Positions 26,836 to 35,237 of a DNA stretch of 55,909 nucleotides are shown here, piece after piece; position 1 is the stretch's first letter; the number at the start of each line of letters is the position of its first letter. A program made the position numbers and the translations under genes. Under the pieces are notes generated by a model, which was given only the letters and a program-made list of their open reading frames with translations, was not told where the DNA came from and did no database searches. The stretch spans positions 1-55,909 of the forward strand of contig JARKPK010000001.1 of the NCBI GenBank assembly GCA_029975295.1. Reading direction: 5' to 3'. This DNA is from Thermoguttaceae bacterium (lineage in GTDB: Bacteria; Planctomycetota; Planctomycetia; Pirellulales; Thermoguttaceae).

Positions 26836-27924
26836 ATGGACTTCTCGATGCAATGCCCTGTACCGTTCTCGCAGCACTCAACCGTGCAATTGGCCCACGG
26901 CGGCGGCGGACGATTGATGCGCGAACTGATCGAGGGGCTTTTCCGCGCCGCCTTTGCAGGCCCTGACGATCGGTCGCCCCGCGGCGGCCGCCTCGCGGCG
27001 CCGGCCCGCACCGCCGCCCACGACAGCACAGTGATCGAACCGTCCGCCGGGCCGTTGGCGTTCACCACCGACTCGTTCGTTGTCAGCCCGCTGTTCTTTC
27101 CCGGCGGCGACATCGGCCGCTTGGCCGTCTTCGGCACGGTAAACGACTTGGCGATGGCCGGCGCCGAACCGCTGGCCCTCAGTGCCGCCTTTATCATCGA
27201 GGAAGGGTTCGCCTTCGAATCGTTGCGTCGAGTCGTGGACTCGATGGCCCGGGCCGCCTCCGAGGCGGGGGTGCGGATTGTCACCGGCGACACGAAGGTG
27301 GTCGATCGCGGCAAGGGCGATGGGTTGTTCATCACGACCTCGGGCGTGGGCCGAGTTCCGCCGGGCGTTGACATTCGCCCCGGCCGTGTCGCTCCTGGCG
27401 ATCAGGTGATCGTCAGCGGCGACTTGGGCCGGCACGGATTGGCGATTATGAGCGTTCGCCAGGGACTGGAGTTCGAAACCGGTCTGCAAAGCGATTGCGC
27501 CGCGTTGAATGGATTGGTGGCGGCGATGCTCGCGGCCGCCGAGCCCGACGATGTCCATTGCCTGCGCGATCTGACGCGGGGCGGGCTGGCCGCCGCCGCC
27601 AACGAGATCGCTCAAGATGCTGCGGTCGGCATGGCGCTGCGCGAAACGGAAATTCCGGTTTGCACGGCCGTCCAAGCGGCCTGCGAACTGCTCGGCCTCG
27701 ACCCGCTTTACGCCGCCAACGAAGGCCGACTGATGGCGCTGGTGGCGCAGCGATCGGCCCAGGCGGTTTTTCAAGCGATGAAATCGCACCCGCTCGGCCG
27801 CGATGCCGCGATCATCGGCGAGGTTTCCGTCGAACAACCCGGCGTGGTCGAACTGCTCGGGCCCTACGGCCCGGGCCGCATCCTCGACCTGCTTAGCGGC
27901 GAACAGATGCCGCGAATTTGCTGA
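26836..27924 (+). CDS. hypE: HypE, carbamoyl dehydratase of [NiFe]-hydrogenase maturation
   Basis: HypE receives the carbamoyl group from HypF on its C-terminal cysteine and dehydrates it with ATP to thiocyanate, which supplies CN to HypCD. This 362-residue protein ends in the essential PRIC motif. Other family features are LAHGGGGRLMRELIEGLF near residue 19, DSTVI, TTDSFVVSPLFFPGGDIGRLAVFGTVNDLAMAGA, the ATP-binding GDTKVVDRGKGDG, and LRDLTRGGLAAAANEIA. All expected residues are present, so the protein looks functional. It closes the hypFCDE run. hypA and hypB, needed for nickel insertion, are not in the window. Confidence 0.95.
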   Translation: MDFSMQCPVPFSQHSTVQLAHGGGGRLMRELIEGLFRAAFAGPDDRSPRGGRLAAPARTAAHDSTVIEPSAGPLAFTTDSFVVSPLFFPGGDIGRLAVFGTVNDLAMAGAEPLALSAAFIIEEGFAFESLRRVVDSMARAASEAGVRIVTGDTKVVDRGKGDGLFITTSGVGRVPPGVDIRPGRVAPGDQVIVSGDLGRHGLAIMSVRQGLEFETGLQSDCAALNGLVAAMLAAAEPDDVHCLRDLTRGGLAAAANEIAQDAAVGMALRETEIPVCTAVQAACELLGLDPLYAANEGRLMALVAQRSAQAVFQAMKSHPLGRDAAIIGEVSVEQPGVVELLGPYGPGRILDLLSGEQMPRIC

Positions 27925-27944
27925 GCGGTGCGCGCCGCGGGCGG

Positions 27945-28805
27945 TCAATCGACCAGCGGCGTGATCCGCAGGTTGTTGATGACTACCGGCCCGTGATCGC
28001 CTTGCAAGAGCACCGGGCCTTCGGGCTTTTCGGCGTTGTGCCAAGCGTGGCCGGTGGGATAGGCCACTTCTTGGTTCTCATGAATCACCTTGCCGTTGAG
28101 CTTCACCAGCTCGAAGCGGGCGTTGGCCGTCTTCTTGCCCGCGGCGTCGAAACGCGGGGCGCGAAAAACGATCACCAGGCTTTGCCATTGGCCGGGCTCG
28201 CGGCAGGCGTTCACCCGAGGCGGAACCCCATCGTCGATGGTTCGATAGCGGGGTTTCAACTCGGCCCGCGGATAGATGCCGCCGCAGTCGCTGCCGGTGA
28301 GCTTCGTCTTCCCGAACGAATCGAGAATTTGGATTTCGTAGCAGCCGGAGAGTTTGACGCCGGCGTTGGACCCCTTGGGAATCATGAAATCGAGTTCCAC
28401 GCGGCAATCGCGGAAGTTCTGCTTGGTCGAAAGGTCTTTGCCTTCGCCCAGGCTCAGCAACAGCCCCTTGCCCGGCTCGAAAACGAGCTTCTTCGGGTTG
28501 TTCGGGTCGAGTGCAACGTCGCTGCACGTGAGCCAGCCGTCTTTCGGATCGCGGAAGGCGTCGAGCGAATCGGCCAGATCGGCGGCGCTGCCGGCCGTCG
28601 CCGCCGTTGCGGCGGGCGCCGCTTGCTCGGATGCGCCGAGCAATGGGCAGAATACAAAGCCGTCGGCAATCATCACGACGGCGCACGCGCCCGAGATGCA
28701 AAGGCGGCGCATCAAGAGAGACCAACGTGGGCCGTTCGAACCGCGCGCAGCCGCTGAATTCAAGGCGAGAGAATACGAGCCGCAATCATCGTGAGTGAAG
28801 CACAT
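27945..28805 (-). CDS. Secreted DUF1080 (3-keto-disaccharide hydrolase-like) protein
   Basis: A 286-residue frame with the DUF1080 beta-jellyroll fold common in planctomycetes. Motifs: DPKDGWLTCSDVALDP, NFRDCRVELDFMIPKGSNAGVKLSGCYEIQILDSFG, CGGIYP, then PGQWQSLVIVFRAPRFD and GPVLLQGDHGPVVINNLRITPL at the end. Some family members hydrolyse 3-keto-glycosides; for this one that is inference. Two starts compete. The ATG at 28805 has a clear GGAGG nine bases upstream. The internal ATG at 28712 lacks one but begins a textbook signal peptide (MRRLCISGACAVVMIADGF). Export is likely either way. It converges on hypE with a 20-base gap. Confidence 0.85.
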   Translation of the reverse strand: MCFTHDDCGSYSLALNSAAARGSNGPRWSLLMRRLCISGACAVVMIADGFVFCPLLGASEQAAPAATAATAGSAADLADSLDAFRDPKDGWLTCSDVALDPNNPKKLVFEPGKGLLLSLGEGKDLSTKQNFRDCRVELDFMIPKGSNAGVKLSGCYEIQILDSFGKTKLTGSDCGGIYPRAELKPRYRTIDDGVPPRVNACREPGQWQSLVIVFRAPRFDAAGKKTANARFELVKLNGKVIHENQEVAYPTGHAWHNAEKPEGPVLLQGDHGPVVINNLRITPLVD

Positions 28806-28914
28806 GCGCGAGAGCCTCCAAAAGTCGGTCGATGAAAAAGGTCAGCAACTGTCTTACTCGGCCCGGTTCGCGACGCAACACTCGGGCGGACTGCGGGCAT
28901 CGCCGTCGGGCGGA

Positions 28915-29691
28915 CTAGGCCGCCGTGAGCAATTCGGCGAACTTGTCCGGTTCCGTCCAGCGGGCCACCGTCGATAGCTTATCAAGCAGGCGAAAATCCT
29001 CGTCGTTCCAAACATCGACCGTATCATCGAACAGAGAGACAAAACGAACGGATTCCGGACCGACGGCAAGATGGCTCAGATCGTACCAGGCGGCCAGAAC
29101 ATGCTCCGCAACACCCTTGGCTGCCGAACGACTGCCGGTGCTCAACACATAAACCAAGGAACTGCGCGCAGGAGCGCGCACGTGGAAATCAACGGTCCAC
29201 GTTCGCCCGGAGCGACCGACGTTCTTGACTGCCCGATCGAACGGCAATTGGCGCTCGGCAAGGAGATCGGCCACTTCATCGGAGAACGATTCGACCGAAC
29301 GATTGCGAAACGTGAACCAGAGATCGGCTACTCGCAGCACGGCCTGCGCCAATCGCATGACTACCGGGGCGAGCGGCTCGCCGCGCCGACAGCGCGCCAG
29401 CAACATCCCTTTGAAGAATTCGACATTGTGTGTCAAACGGACGTCTTCGATCAGCGCGTTCTGCTTGGCGGTGCGTCTGGCCGAAAGGGATTGCATGCGA
29501 AGCCATCGCGTCGTTTCGCCCAAATCGGAAATCGTCAGAACGTCGTCCCTCGTCTCGCAGAAAAGGTCGATCACGTCGCCGTCCGGATAAAGATAGGGCG
29601 TCCGGATTCGCTGATAACCGTTTTGCTCCGAGCACACAAACAGCTCGCCGATGCCATTGTGCAGTTGTTCGCACAGCGAAGGATCCGCCAT
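28915..29691 (-). CDS. DUF1828/DUF1829 domain protein of accessory cassette
   Basis: A 258-residue protein. The N-terminal half matches the DUF1828 pattern: YQRIRTPYLYPDGDVIDLFCET, then DDVLTISDLGETTRWLRMQ (about 31-68). The C-terminal half, with VDFHVRAPARSSLVYVLSTGSRSAAKGVAEHVLAAWYDL and FVSLFDDTVDVWNDEDFRLL, resembles DUF1829. The ATG at 29691 has GGGAG about eight bases upstream. It shares one base with the stop codon of the preceding gene (TGATG), so the two are translationally coupled. Base composition is visibly lower in GC than the flanking genes, which suggests acquisition. DUF1828 proteins occur in phage and accessory regions; their biochemical role is unknown to me. The upstream partner at 29691-30146 always has to be considered with it. 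Confidence 0.75.
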   Translation of the reverse strand: MADPSLCEQLHNGIGELFVCSEQNGYQRIRTPYLYPDGDVIDLFCETRDDVLTISDLGETTRWLRMQSLSARRTAKQNALIEDVRLTHNVEFFKGMLLARCRRGEPLAPVVMRLAQAVLRVADLWFTFRNRSVESFSDEVADLLAERQLPFDRAVKNVGRSGRTWTVDFHVRAPARSSLVYVLSTGSRSAAKGVAEHVLAAWYDLSHLAVGPESVRFVSLFDDTVDVWNDEDFRLLDKLSTVARWTEPDKFAELLTAA

Positions 29692-30146
29692 CAGAAAAGC
29701 TCCCTTTGCGCGTCGGGAACGGCATGCAACACGCCCCGATGACTGATGCGCGCCTCCTCGCAGAACTGCCTCCAAACCTCTGTCGGATTCGCAGGATCGG
29801 CCGTGATGTCCTGCGGGCAATACGCCTCTTTGTCCCGAAAACGCTCGGTCCACCGGTGTTTGTGGCAGTCACCGACGAAGTCGCACTGCGGATTGTGATG
29901 GTCTTTCCCTAAATCAAGCGCATAGATACGACCGACTGTCTTCAAAATCAGAACGAACGATACTGCACCAATCAATCGATTCAGACTTCCGCGGACGAAA
30001 AGCGGCCAACCTGGCGACGATGTCACCTCAGCCCGAAAATCGACGCAAGGAGAATGGTCTTCGTCCAGTTGCCAGGAAATATCCCCCTCGATGCACTTTG
30101 ACGTGTCCGTCAAGATGTTCTCGAATTCGGCGTTGCTCAGGCCCAT
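29691..30146 (-). CDS. DUF6978-like hypothetical protein, partner of the DUF1828 gene
   Basis: A 151-residue soluble protein. Residues 1-45 (MGLSNAEFENILTDTSK, then ISWQLDEDHSPCVDFRAEV) lead into a beta-rich segment (LFVRGSLNRLIGAVSFVLIL) and then LDLGKDHHNPQCDFVGDCHKHRWTERFRDKEAYCPQDI. The KDHHNP and CHKHRWT motifs give a cluster of His and Cys that could bind metal. The pattern resembles proteins I associate with the DUF6978 family, but that name is from memory and needs checking. The stop overlaps the DUF1828 start by one base. GC is low compared with the neighbours. Together the two genes look like a small mobile cassette. Confidence 0.65.
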   Translation of the reverse strand: MGLSNAEFENILTDTSKCIEGDISWQLDEDHSPCVDFRAEVTSSPGWPLFVRGSLNRLIGAVSFVLILKTVGRIYALDLGKDHHNPQCDFVGDCHKHRWTERFRDKEAYCPQDITADPANPTEVWRQFCEEARISHRGVLHAVPDAQRELF

Positions 30147-30262
30147 GGCGCAGCTTTCACTGTGTCCGTTTCAACCAAAAGAGCTCCAATGCAACTCAAG
30201 GGCGCGAGAAAGACCGAGGCGACAAACAAACCTTCTCGGGAAAGCCGGAGCCCGATGCTCAT
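30137..30262 (-). CDS. Possible 41-residue hydrophobic small ORF leading the DUF1828 cassette
   Basis: An ATG at 30262 opens MSIGLRLSREGLFVASVFLAP, continuing with a hydrophobic stretch (SCIGALL) and ending at 30137, overlapping the start of the DUF6978-like gene by ten bases. It has the look of a single membrane-spanning peptide or a leader peptide coupled to the next gene. No good Shine-Dalgarno is visible, and the same frame runs further upstream antisense to the BtuF-like gene, so chance is a real alternative. Confidence 0.2.
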   Translation of the reverse strand: MSIGLRLSREGLFVASVFLAPLSCIGALLVETDTVKAAPWA

Positions 30263-30381
30263 ACCACAGACCACATTCAGTCTAATCACTTGTTGCGAGA
30301 CACGCCAGCGGCCCAAGACAAGGCCGGCGTTCGCCCCATTGCGGCCGTCGAGAGCTTTTCGAAAACGGTTTGCTGTGAAGC

Positions 30382-31383
30382 TCAGTTGTCTCCCGACGGC
30401 CGGAAAACCGGCCGCAGTTCGGCATCGTCCGCACGGATTAGCGACGCAATCGCCTCGATCGTTTCGATGACCCGCGGCCCGGGGCGGAAGGCGAAGTCGC
30501 AGCGGAGGGCGTACACTCGGCCTTGACGAACGGCCGGCAGCCTCGGCAGCGAGCGCCAGGCGGCCAGGCCGCCTTCGGCCTGTGCCGGGGTTTTCGCCGC
30601 GATCGATTGGGCCGCCGCGGCGCGCAGGTCGGACGGGGCCTTTTCGCTCGGACCGGCGGCAGGCGACATATCGACGATCACCTCGGGCGCCATGGCCAGC
30701 AGCCCTTCGACCGAAACCATCGGGTAGCGGACCCACGCTTCGCGGCAGGCGTTCACCCCTCCGGCGTACTCGATCATGCGATCGAAATAGCCCTCGCGGC
30801 CGACGACGCGGCAGGCTGAGACTCGCTGCGGCGACCCCTCGCGTTCGAGCACCAGCAGCACGCGGGGGCGGTTGCGGCCTGCCGACCGCTGCCGCAGTTG
30901 ATCGAGCCGGCGGCGAATCTCTTTGGCCAAGCGGCGCCCGCGACCATCGGCGCCGCAAACGTCGTCGAGCGTTTCCAACGACTCCCACACGCCTTCAAGC
31001 GATTGGTGATCGACCAGCAGCGTCGGGATCCCCAGCTTGAAGAGATTGCGTTGGTGGAAGCGGTGTTCCGTAAGCCCGACGACCAGATCGGGCCGGGCGG
31101 CGAGAACGGCCTCGTAGTTCAGATCCACATAGCCGCCGACCACCGCCCGCGAGGCCGCTTCGGGCGGATAATCGCAAAACCGCGACACGCCCACCACGCG
31201 ATCGCCCAGCCCGAGGGCGAACAAGGTTTCGGTAACGCTCGGGGCGAGCGAGACGATGCGGCCGCAGTGCTCGGGCGGCGGGAGTCTCACATCCGACGCA
31301 CGCGAAAACCACGGCGCGGCCGCGCCCAAACCGAGCAGGCCGAAGCCAAGGGCGAACAACGTCGTATGAATCCCATTCCGCAT
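30382..31383 (-). CDS. BtuF-like periplasmic binding protein of a cobalamin/metal-chelate ABC transporter
   Basis: A 333-residue exported protein. The signal peptide is MRNGIHTTLFALGFGLLGLGAAA. The helical-backbone binding-protein fold follows: CGRIVSLAPSVTETLFALGLGDRVVGVSRFCDYPPEA (about 40-76), GGYVDLNYEAVLAARPDLVVGL, LLVDHQSLEGVWESL, and in lobe two YFDRMIEYAGGVNACREAWVRYPMVSVEGLLAMAPEVIVDMSP. This is the class III (BtuF/FhuD/HemT) family; the motif FCDYP and the overall match favour cobalamin or a similar corrinoid. No permease or ATPase gene is adjacent, so the transporter must be encoded elsewhere. The frame extends to 31437 but the signal peptide decides for 31383. Confidence 0.85.
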   Translation of the reverse strand: MRNGIHTTLFALGFGLLGLGAAAPWFSRASDVRLPPPEHCGRIVSLAPSVTETLFALGLGDRVVGVSRFCDYPPEAASRAVVGGYVDLNYEAVLAARPDLVVGLTEHRFHQRNLFKLGIPTLLVDHQSLEGVWESLETLDDVCGADGRGRRLAKEIRRRLDQLRQRSAGRNRPRVLLVLEREGSPQRVSACRVVGREGYFDRMIEYAGGVNACREAWVRYPMVSVEGLLAMAPEVIVDMSPAAGPSEKAPSDLRAAAAQSIAAKTPAQAEGGLAAWRSLPRLPAVRQGRVYALRCDFAFRPGPRVIETIEAIASLIRADDAELRPVFRPSGDN

Positions 31384-31752
31384 CGTTGCCGCGAAACCGC
31401 CAAGAACAAAAAAGGGAAACCCGGGCGGCGCCATCACCTGTCGCCGCGCGCATTTCTTGCCCAGTCAGCAACGGTTCATTGACCGATCGGCCTGCGGCCG
31501 TCGCACGCGTCGGCTCGCGTTTTCGCACCTTCTGGATACTTTATCGCGGTCGTTGTCCGAGCGATAGGCTGGTCAAGCCGAAGCCGCGGACTTATATTGG
31601 TTCCATCATCGGGGCGAACCATCGACATCGGCGCGGCATGCCGTGTCCGTGGGTGGGCTCGCTTGTTTTCGCTTTCGTCGAAGCGAAGGCGTTTTCTCGG
31701 CAGTCCGAAGCGATGCTCGGCCGTGGGCGCCGGAGGTCGAATTGAACAATCT
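31384..31752. other. Divergent regulatory region between the BtuF-like gene and lutA
   Basis: A 369-base region that must contain promoters for both directions. A -35/-10 candidate for lutA is listed separately at 31570-31598. Open frames running through are continuations of the flanking frames without homology. Confidence 0.35.
31570..31598 (+). promoter_or_regulatory. Candidate promoter of lutABC
   Basis: TGGTCA (31570-31575, four of six bases of the -35 consensus) and TATATT (31593-31598, five of six bases of the -10 consensus) are separated by exactly 17 bases. The predicted transcript would have a leader of about 150 bases before lutA. No operator was recognised. Confidence 0.35.
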
Positions 31753-32547
31753 ATGAACGAGTCTTCTTCCGCACACGTCGCGCCGGGCGTTCACCGGGCC
31801 CCGCGACAAGACGACCCGCCTTATCAGCGCGGCGAACCGGTGGCGCTGTTCATTCCCTGCTACGTCGATCAGTTCTTTCCGACGATCGGACAGGCGTGCG
31901 CCAAGCTGCTTGAGAAGTTCGGCGTTCCGGTCGTGTTTCCCGATCGGCAGACCTGTTGCGGGCAGCCGGCGTTCAACTCGGGCTACTGGGACGAGGCCCG
32001 GCCGGTGATCCAGCACTTTTGCGAGGTGTTTGCCGACCAGCGGTGGATCGTTTCGCCCTCGGGGTCGTGTACGGCGATGGCCCGAGTGTTTTTCGGCCAT
32101 GTCGATCCTTCGCCGCAGGTGGTCGAAGTGGGCCGCCGGGTGTTCGAGCTGACAGAGTTCCTCGTCGATATTCTCGGCATCGAAGACACCGGAGCGACGT
32201 TCGCCGAAAAGGTGACGCTGCACAGCGGTTGCCACGGACGGCGCGAGCTGGGGCTGGTGGAAACGCCCCTGCGCCTGCTGCGGAACGTGAAACAACTGGA
32301 GTATTGCGAACTGCCCAACATCGAAGAATGCTGCGGGTTCGGCGGCACGTTCAGCGTGAAGATGCCGGGCACGTCGCTGGCGATGGGCGCGACGAAGGTC
32401 GATTGCATCCTTCGCAGCGGAGCGAACGTCGTCACCAGCGTCGATGTGAGCTGCCTGATGCACATCGGCGGCATCCTCAAACGCAACGAACAGGCGCAAC
32501 ACATTCGGGCGATGCATATCGCCGAGATCTTGGCCGCGGGAGTGTGA
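31753..32547 (+). CDS. lutA: Lactate utilization protein LutA (CCG-domain Fe-S subunit)
   Basis: A 264-residue protein with two cysteine-rich CCG domains: CYVDQFFP to CCGQPAFNSGYWDEA in the first half and HSGCHGRRELGL to CCGFGGTFSVKMP in the second. These domains bind iron-sulfur centres in LutA, GlpC and heterodisulfide reductase subunits. With LutB and LutC it forms the LutABC complex that oxidises L-lactate to pyruvate. The ATG at 31753 (MNESSSAHVAP) was chosen because the upstream frame is Arg-rich and without homology; a GGAGG lies about 18 bases upstream. Three bases separate its stop from lutB, indicating one operon. Confidence 0.92.
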   Translation: MNESSSAHVAPGVHRAPRQDDPPYQRGEPVALFIPCYVDQFFPTIGQACAKLLEKFGVPVVFPDRQTCCGQPAFNSGYWDEARPVIQHFCEVFADQRWIVSPSGSCTAMARVFFGHVDPSPQVVEVGRRVFELTEFLVDILGIEDTGATFAEKVTLHSGCHGRRELGLVETPLRLLRNVKQLEYCELPNIEECCGFGGTFSVKMPGTSLAMGATKVDCILRSGANVVTSVDVSCLMHIGGILKRNEQAQHIRAMHIAEILAAGV

Positions 32548-32550
32548 GCG

Positions 32551-33957
32551 GTGAACGACGACAAGGCAAAGCATCTTTCGGGCGCCGAGTTCTGGACCGA
32601 CCAAACGCACGGCCTTTGCGAGCCGCACGGGTCGCCCTCGCTGGCGGCCTCGGCCGAACGCTCCAGTAAACACAACCGGCAGATCGCGGCCGAGATTCCC
32701 TATTTCGAATCGTGGCGCGAACAGGCCAACGCCATCAAGCGCTACGCGCTGATGAACCTCGACAAGCTGTTGGTCGAGTTCGAGCGGAACATGGCGGCCA
32801 AGGGGGCCGAGGTCCTCTGGGCCGCCGATGCCGAAGAGGCCAACCGCCATGTGCTGCGCATCGCCCGCGAGCACCAAGTGCGGAGCGTGGTCAAATCGAA
32901 GTCGATGGTGACCGAGGAGATGGAATTGAACCATGTCCTCGAACAGGAAGGCATCCGCCCGATCGAAACCGACCTGGGCGAGTACATCGTGCAACTAGCC
33001 GGGCAACGGCCGGTGCATATCGTCACGCCCGCGCTGCACATGTCGGCCGAGGATGTGGGCAAGCTATTCGCCGAGAAGTTGGGCGAGCCGTTCAGCGCCG
33101 AACATCAGCGGCTGACCGATATCGCCCGGCGTCACCTGCGCGAAGAGTACTTGCGGGCCGGCATGGGCGTTTCGGGCTGCAATTTCGCCGTGGCCGACAC
33201 GGGCACGATGGTTGTTGTGGAAAACGAGGGCAACGCCGGGCTATCGACTTCGGTTCCGCCGGTGCATGTGGCGCTGATGGGCGTGGAGAAGGTGATCCCC
33301 TCGATCCGGCATCTGCCGGTGTTTCTCAACTTGTTGGCCCGAAGCGGCACCGGCCAAAAGCTGACCACCTACACGCATTTGATCCACGGTCCGCTGCCGG
33401 GCAAGAAGCTTTATGTGATCATCATCGACAACGGGCGCACGAACATCCTGAAAGACCCGGCCGCTTGGCAGTCGCTGTTCTGCATTCGCTGCGGCGCCTG
33501 CCTGAACGCCTGCCCGGTGTATCGGCGCACGGGCGGGTGGGCCTACGGTTGGGTGTACCCGGGGCCGATCGGCGCGATCATCACACCGCATTACCTGGGC
33601 TTCGAGAGGGCGGGCGAACTGCCTTTCGCCTCGTCGTTGTGCGGGGCCTGCGGCGAGGTGTGCCCGGTGAAGATCGACATTCCGCACCAGTTGGTGCATT
33701 TGCGTCATCGGGCGGTCAACGAGCCGTCGCCGATGCGGTCGCCGCTGGAGCGGCTGATGTGGCGCAGTTGGGCCTGGATGATGAAAGGCCCGCGACGCTA
33801 CGCGCTGACCATGTGGGCTGTGAAGATCGGCATCCGCATGGCGAAGTTCCTTCCGTGGCACCCGGGCAAACTCGGGGCGTGGACCCGCGGACGCGAACTG
33901 CCGCAACCCCCGGCCGCAGGCAGTTTCCGCGGTTGGTGGCGCAAAAAGAACAAGTAG
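32551..33957 (+). CDS. lutB: Lactate utilization iron-sulfur protein LutB
   Basis: A 468-residue protein starting at GTG 32551. The N-terminal LUD-type domain (about 60-290) contains VKSKSMVTEEMELNHVLEQEGI and GCNFAVADTGTMVVVENEGNAGLS. Two 4Fe-4S motifs follow: CIRCGACLNACPVY (about 311-324) and CGACGEVCPVKIDIP (about 364-378). A basic C-terminal tail ends the protein. This is the electron-transfer subunit of the LutABC lactate oxidation complex. It follows lutA by three bases; lutC comes 167 bases later. Confidence 0.94.
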   Translation: MNDDKAKHLSGAEFWTDQTHGLCEPHGSPSLAASAERSSKHNRQIAAEIPYFESWREQANAIKRYALMNLDKLLVEFERNMAAKGAEVLWAADAEEANRHVLRIAREHQVRSVVKSKSMVTEEMELNHVLEQEGIRPIETDLGEYIVQLAGQRPVHIVTPALHMSAEDVGKLFAEKLGEPFSAEHQRLTDIARRHLREEYLRAGMGVSGCNFAVADTGTMVVVENEGNAGLSTSVPPVHVALMGVEKVIPSIRHLPVFLNLLARSGTGQKLTTYTHLIHGPLPGKKLYVIIIDNGRTNILKDPAAWQSLFCIRCGACLNACPVYRRTGGWAYGWVYPGPIGAIITPHYLGFERAGELPFASSLCGACGEVCPVKIDIPHQLVHLRHRAVNEPSPMRSPLERLMWRSWAWMMKGPRRYALTMWAVKIGIRMAKFLPWHPGKLGAWTRGRELPQPPAAGSFRGWWRKKNK

Positions 33958-34124
33958 GTTCGGCGCAAAGGCCGAGCGAGAGCGATTCGGTCGGGATGGG
34001 TCCGCCGACAGGGGCCGAGATCGCATCGGCTGGGCAGTGCGGCCGATGATTGTCGGAAAGTGCCGATTGCAGGACAATACCGCGACGAGACGACAGGAAC
34101 CGGCCGGAACGGCTCGGGCGAGCG

Positions 34125-34799
34125 ATGAATAGCCGTCAAGAGATCTTGCAGCGCATCCACCAGCGTTTGGCGGCCGCCGGGCCGATCCGCGACCAGTTCG
34201 CGCCTGCCGCAATGCCGCCGGAACCGAAGGTTTGGCCGATCACTAACCCCGACCGCGGCACGATGGCCGAGCGATTCGCAAGCGAGCTGTCGGCCGTTCA
34301 CGGCGAAGTGCTGCGGCTTCGCAATTTCGACGAGGCGGCCCGGCAGTTCGCCTCGCTGGTCGAGCAAGAGCATTGGGGAACGTTGGCCGCGGCCGATGCC
34401 CCGATCGTTCGCCAGTTGGTTGCGCGCGTACCGGCCGGCGTGGTTGGCTGGATCGACGACACAAGCACCTCTGGGGAGATGGCCGCTGTTTCAGCCGGGG
34501 TGGTTGCGGCCGATGTGCTGTTGGCCGACACCGGAAGCTGCGTGATTGCCTGCCCAACGGTTCAGCATCGTTGGTTGTGCTACTTGCCGCCTGTTTGTGT
34601 GGTGGTGGCTCGGGCGGAGCAATTGGTGGAACACATGCCCGCGGCCTGGCCGCTGTTGAGTGGTCAGGCGGGCGACGCTCAGCGGCGCGGCGAAACGGTG
34701 ATCGTAACCGGCCCGAGCCGCACGGCCGACATCGAGAAGATTCTGATCCTTGGCGTCCACGGCCCGAAGCGGCTGATCGTGGTGCTTGTGGACGAGTGA
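34125..34799 (+). CDS. lutC: Lactate utilization protein LutC (LUD domain)
   Basis: A 224-residue LUD-domain protein. After an N-terminal helical segment (MNSRQEILQRIHQRLAA) it has VVGWIDDTSTSGEMAAVSAGVVAADVLLADTGSCVIACP, the core of the LUD fold, then LPPVCVVVARAEQLVEHM and VTGPSRTADIEKILILGVHGPKRLIVVLVDE, which is the typical ending. It completes the lactate oxidation set with LutA and LutB. The ATG at 34125 was preferred over the frame opening at 34050 because only from there does the sequence match the family. The 167-base gap after lutB is longer than usual for lut operons. Confidence 0.9.
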   Translation: MNSRQEILQRIHQRLAAAGPIRDQFAPAAMPPEPKVWPITNPDRGTMAERFASELSAVHGEVLRLRNFDEAARQFASLVEQEHWGTLAAADAPIVRQLVARVPAGVVGWIDDTSTSGEMAAVSAGVVAADVLLADTGSCVIACPTVQHRWLCYLPPVCVVVARAEQLVEHMPAAWPLLSGQAGDAQRRGETVIVTGPSRTADIEKILILGVHGPKRLIVVLVDE

Positions 34800-35237
34800 T
34801 TTGCTCGATTCGCTCGGTGGAACACCGCGGGCCGGCACATCCTTCCTTCTTACCCCATGCGTGTTAATGTGGGGTTCTTTTCGGTCTTGTAGCGGTTGTG
34901 TAGAGTTTGCGGGTTCGGCACGGCCCGAAAGAAACTTGAAGAAATTTCCCGCGTCGCAACATGCTGTGCTGCAAGACGTTGCACATGCTCGCCTCCGGCA
35001 AGGTTCAGGACATGCATTTGCCACGACGCCATTTGTCGGCAAGATTGCATGGAGGGGACGGACTCGTCGCTGAGTTTCGTCCCATGCGCAGTCATTCTGC
35101 GTAGTAGTGTTCAGGGGATGCCTGCGACGCACGGCCGTTCGGCCGCTGCGCCGAGCTTGGGGCGAACCGACGTGAGCTGGATGGCGTAGCGGCCCGAAGG
35201 GGTTGCGGTCGATGCGCCGTGATGGGGGAGCATGAAC
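34800..35237. other. Intergenic region between lutC and the YTV protein gene
   Basis: A 438-base region with somewhat lower GC in its middle. It carries a possible terminator of the lut operon (34852-34881) and should hold the promoter of the YTV protein. A very long minus-strand open frame crosses it but is antisense to the YTV gene and looks spurious. Confidence 0.35.
34852..34881 (+). terminator. Candidate terminator of lutABC
   Basis: A 6-bp stem ACCCCA/TGGGGT (34852-34857 with 34870-34875) with a 12-base loop is followed by TCTTTT, about 50 bases after the lutC stop. The loop is long and the stem short, so efficiency is doubtful. Confidence 0.35.
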
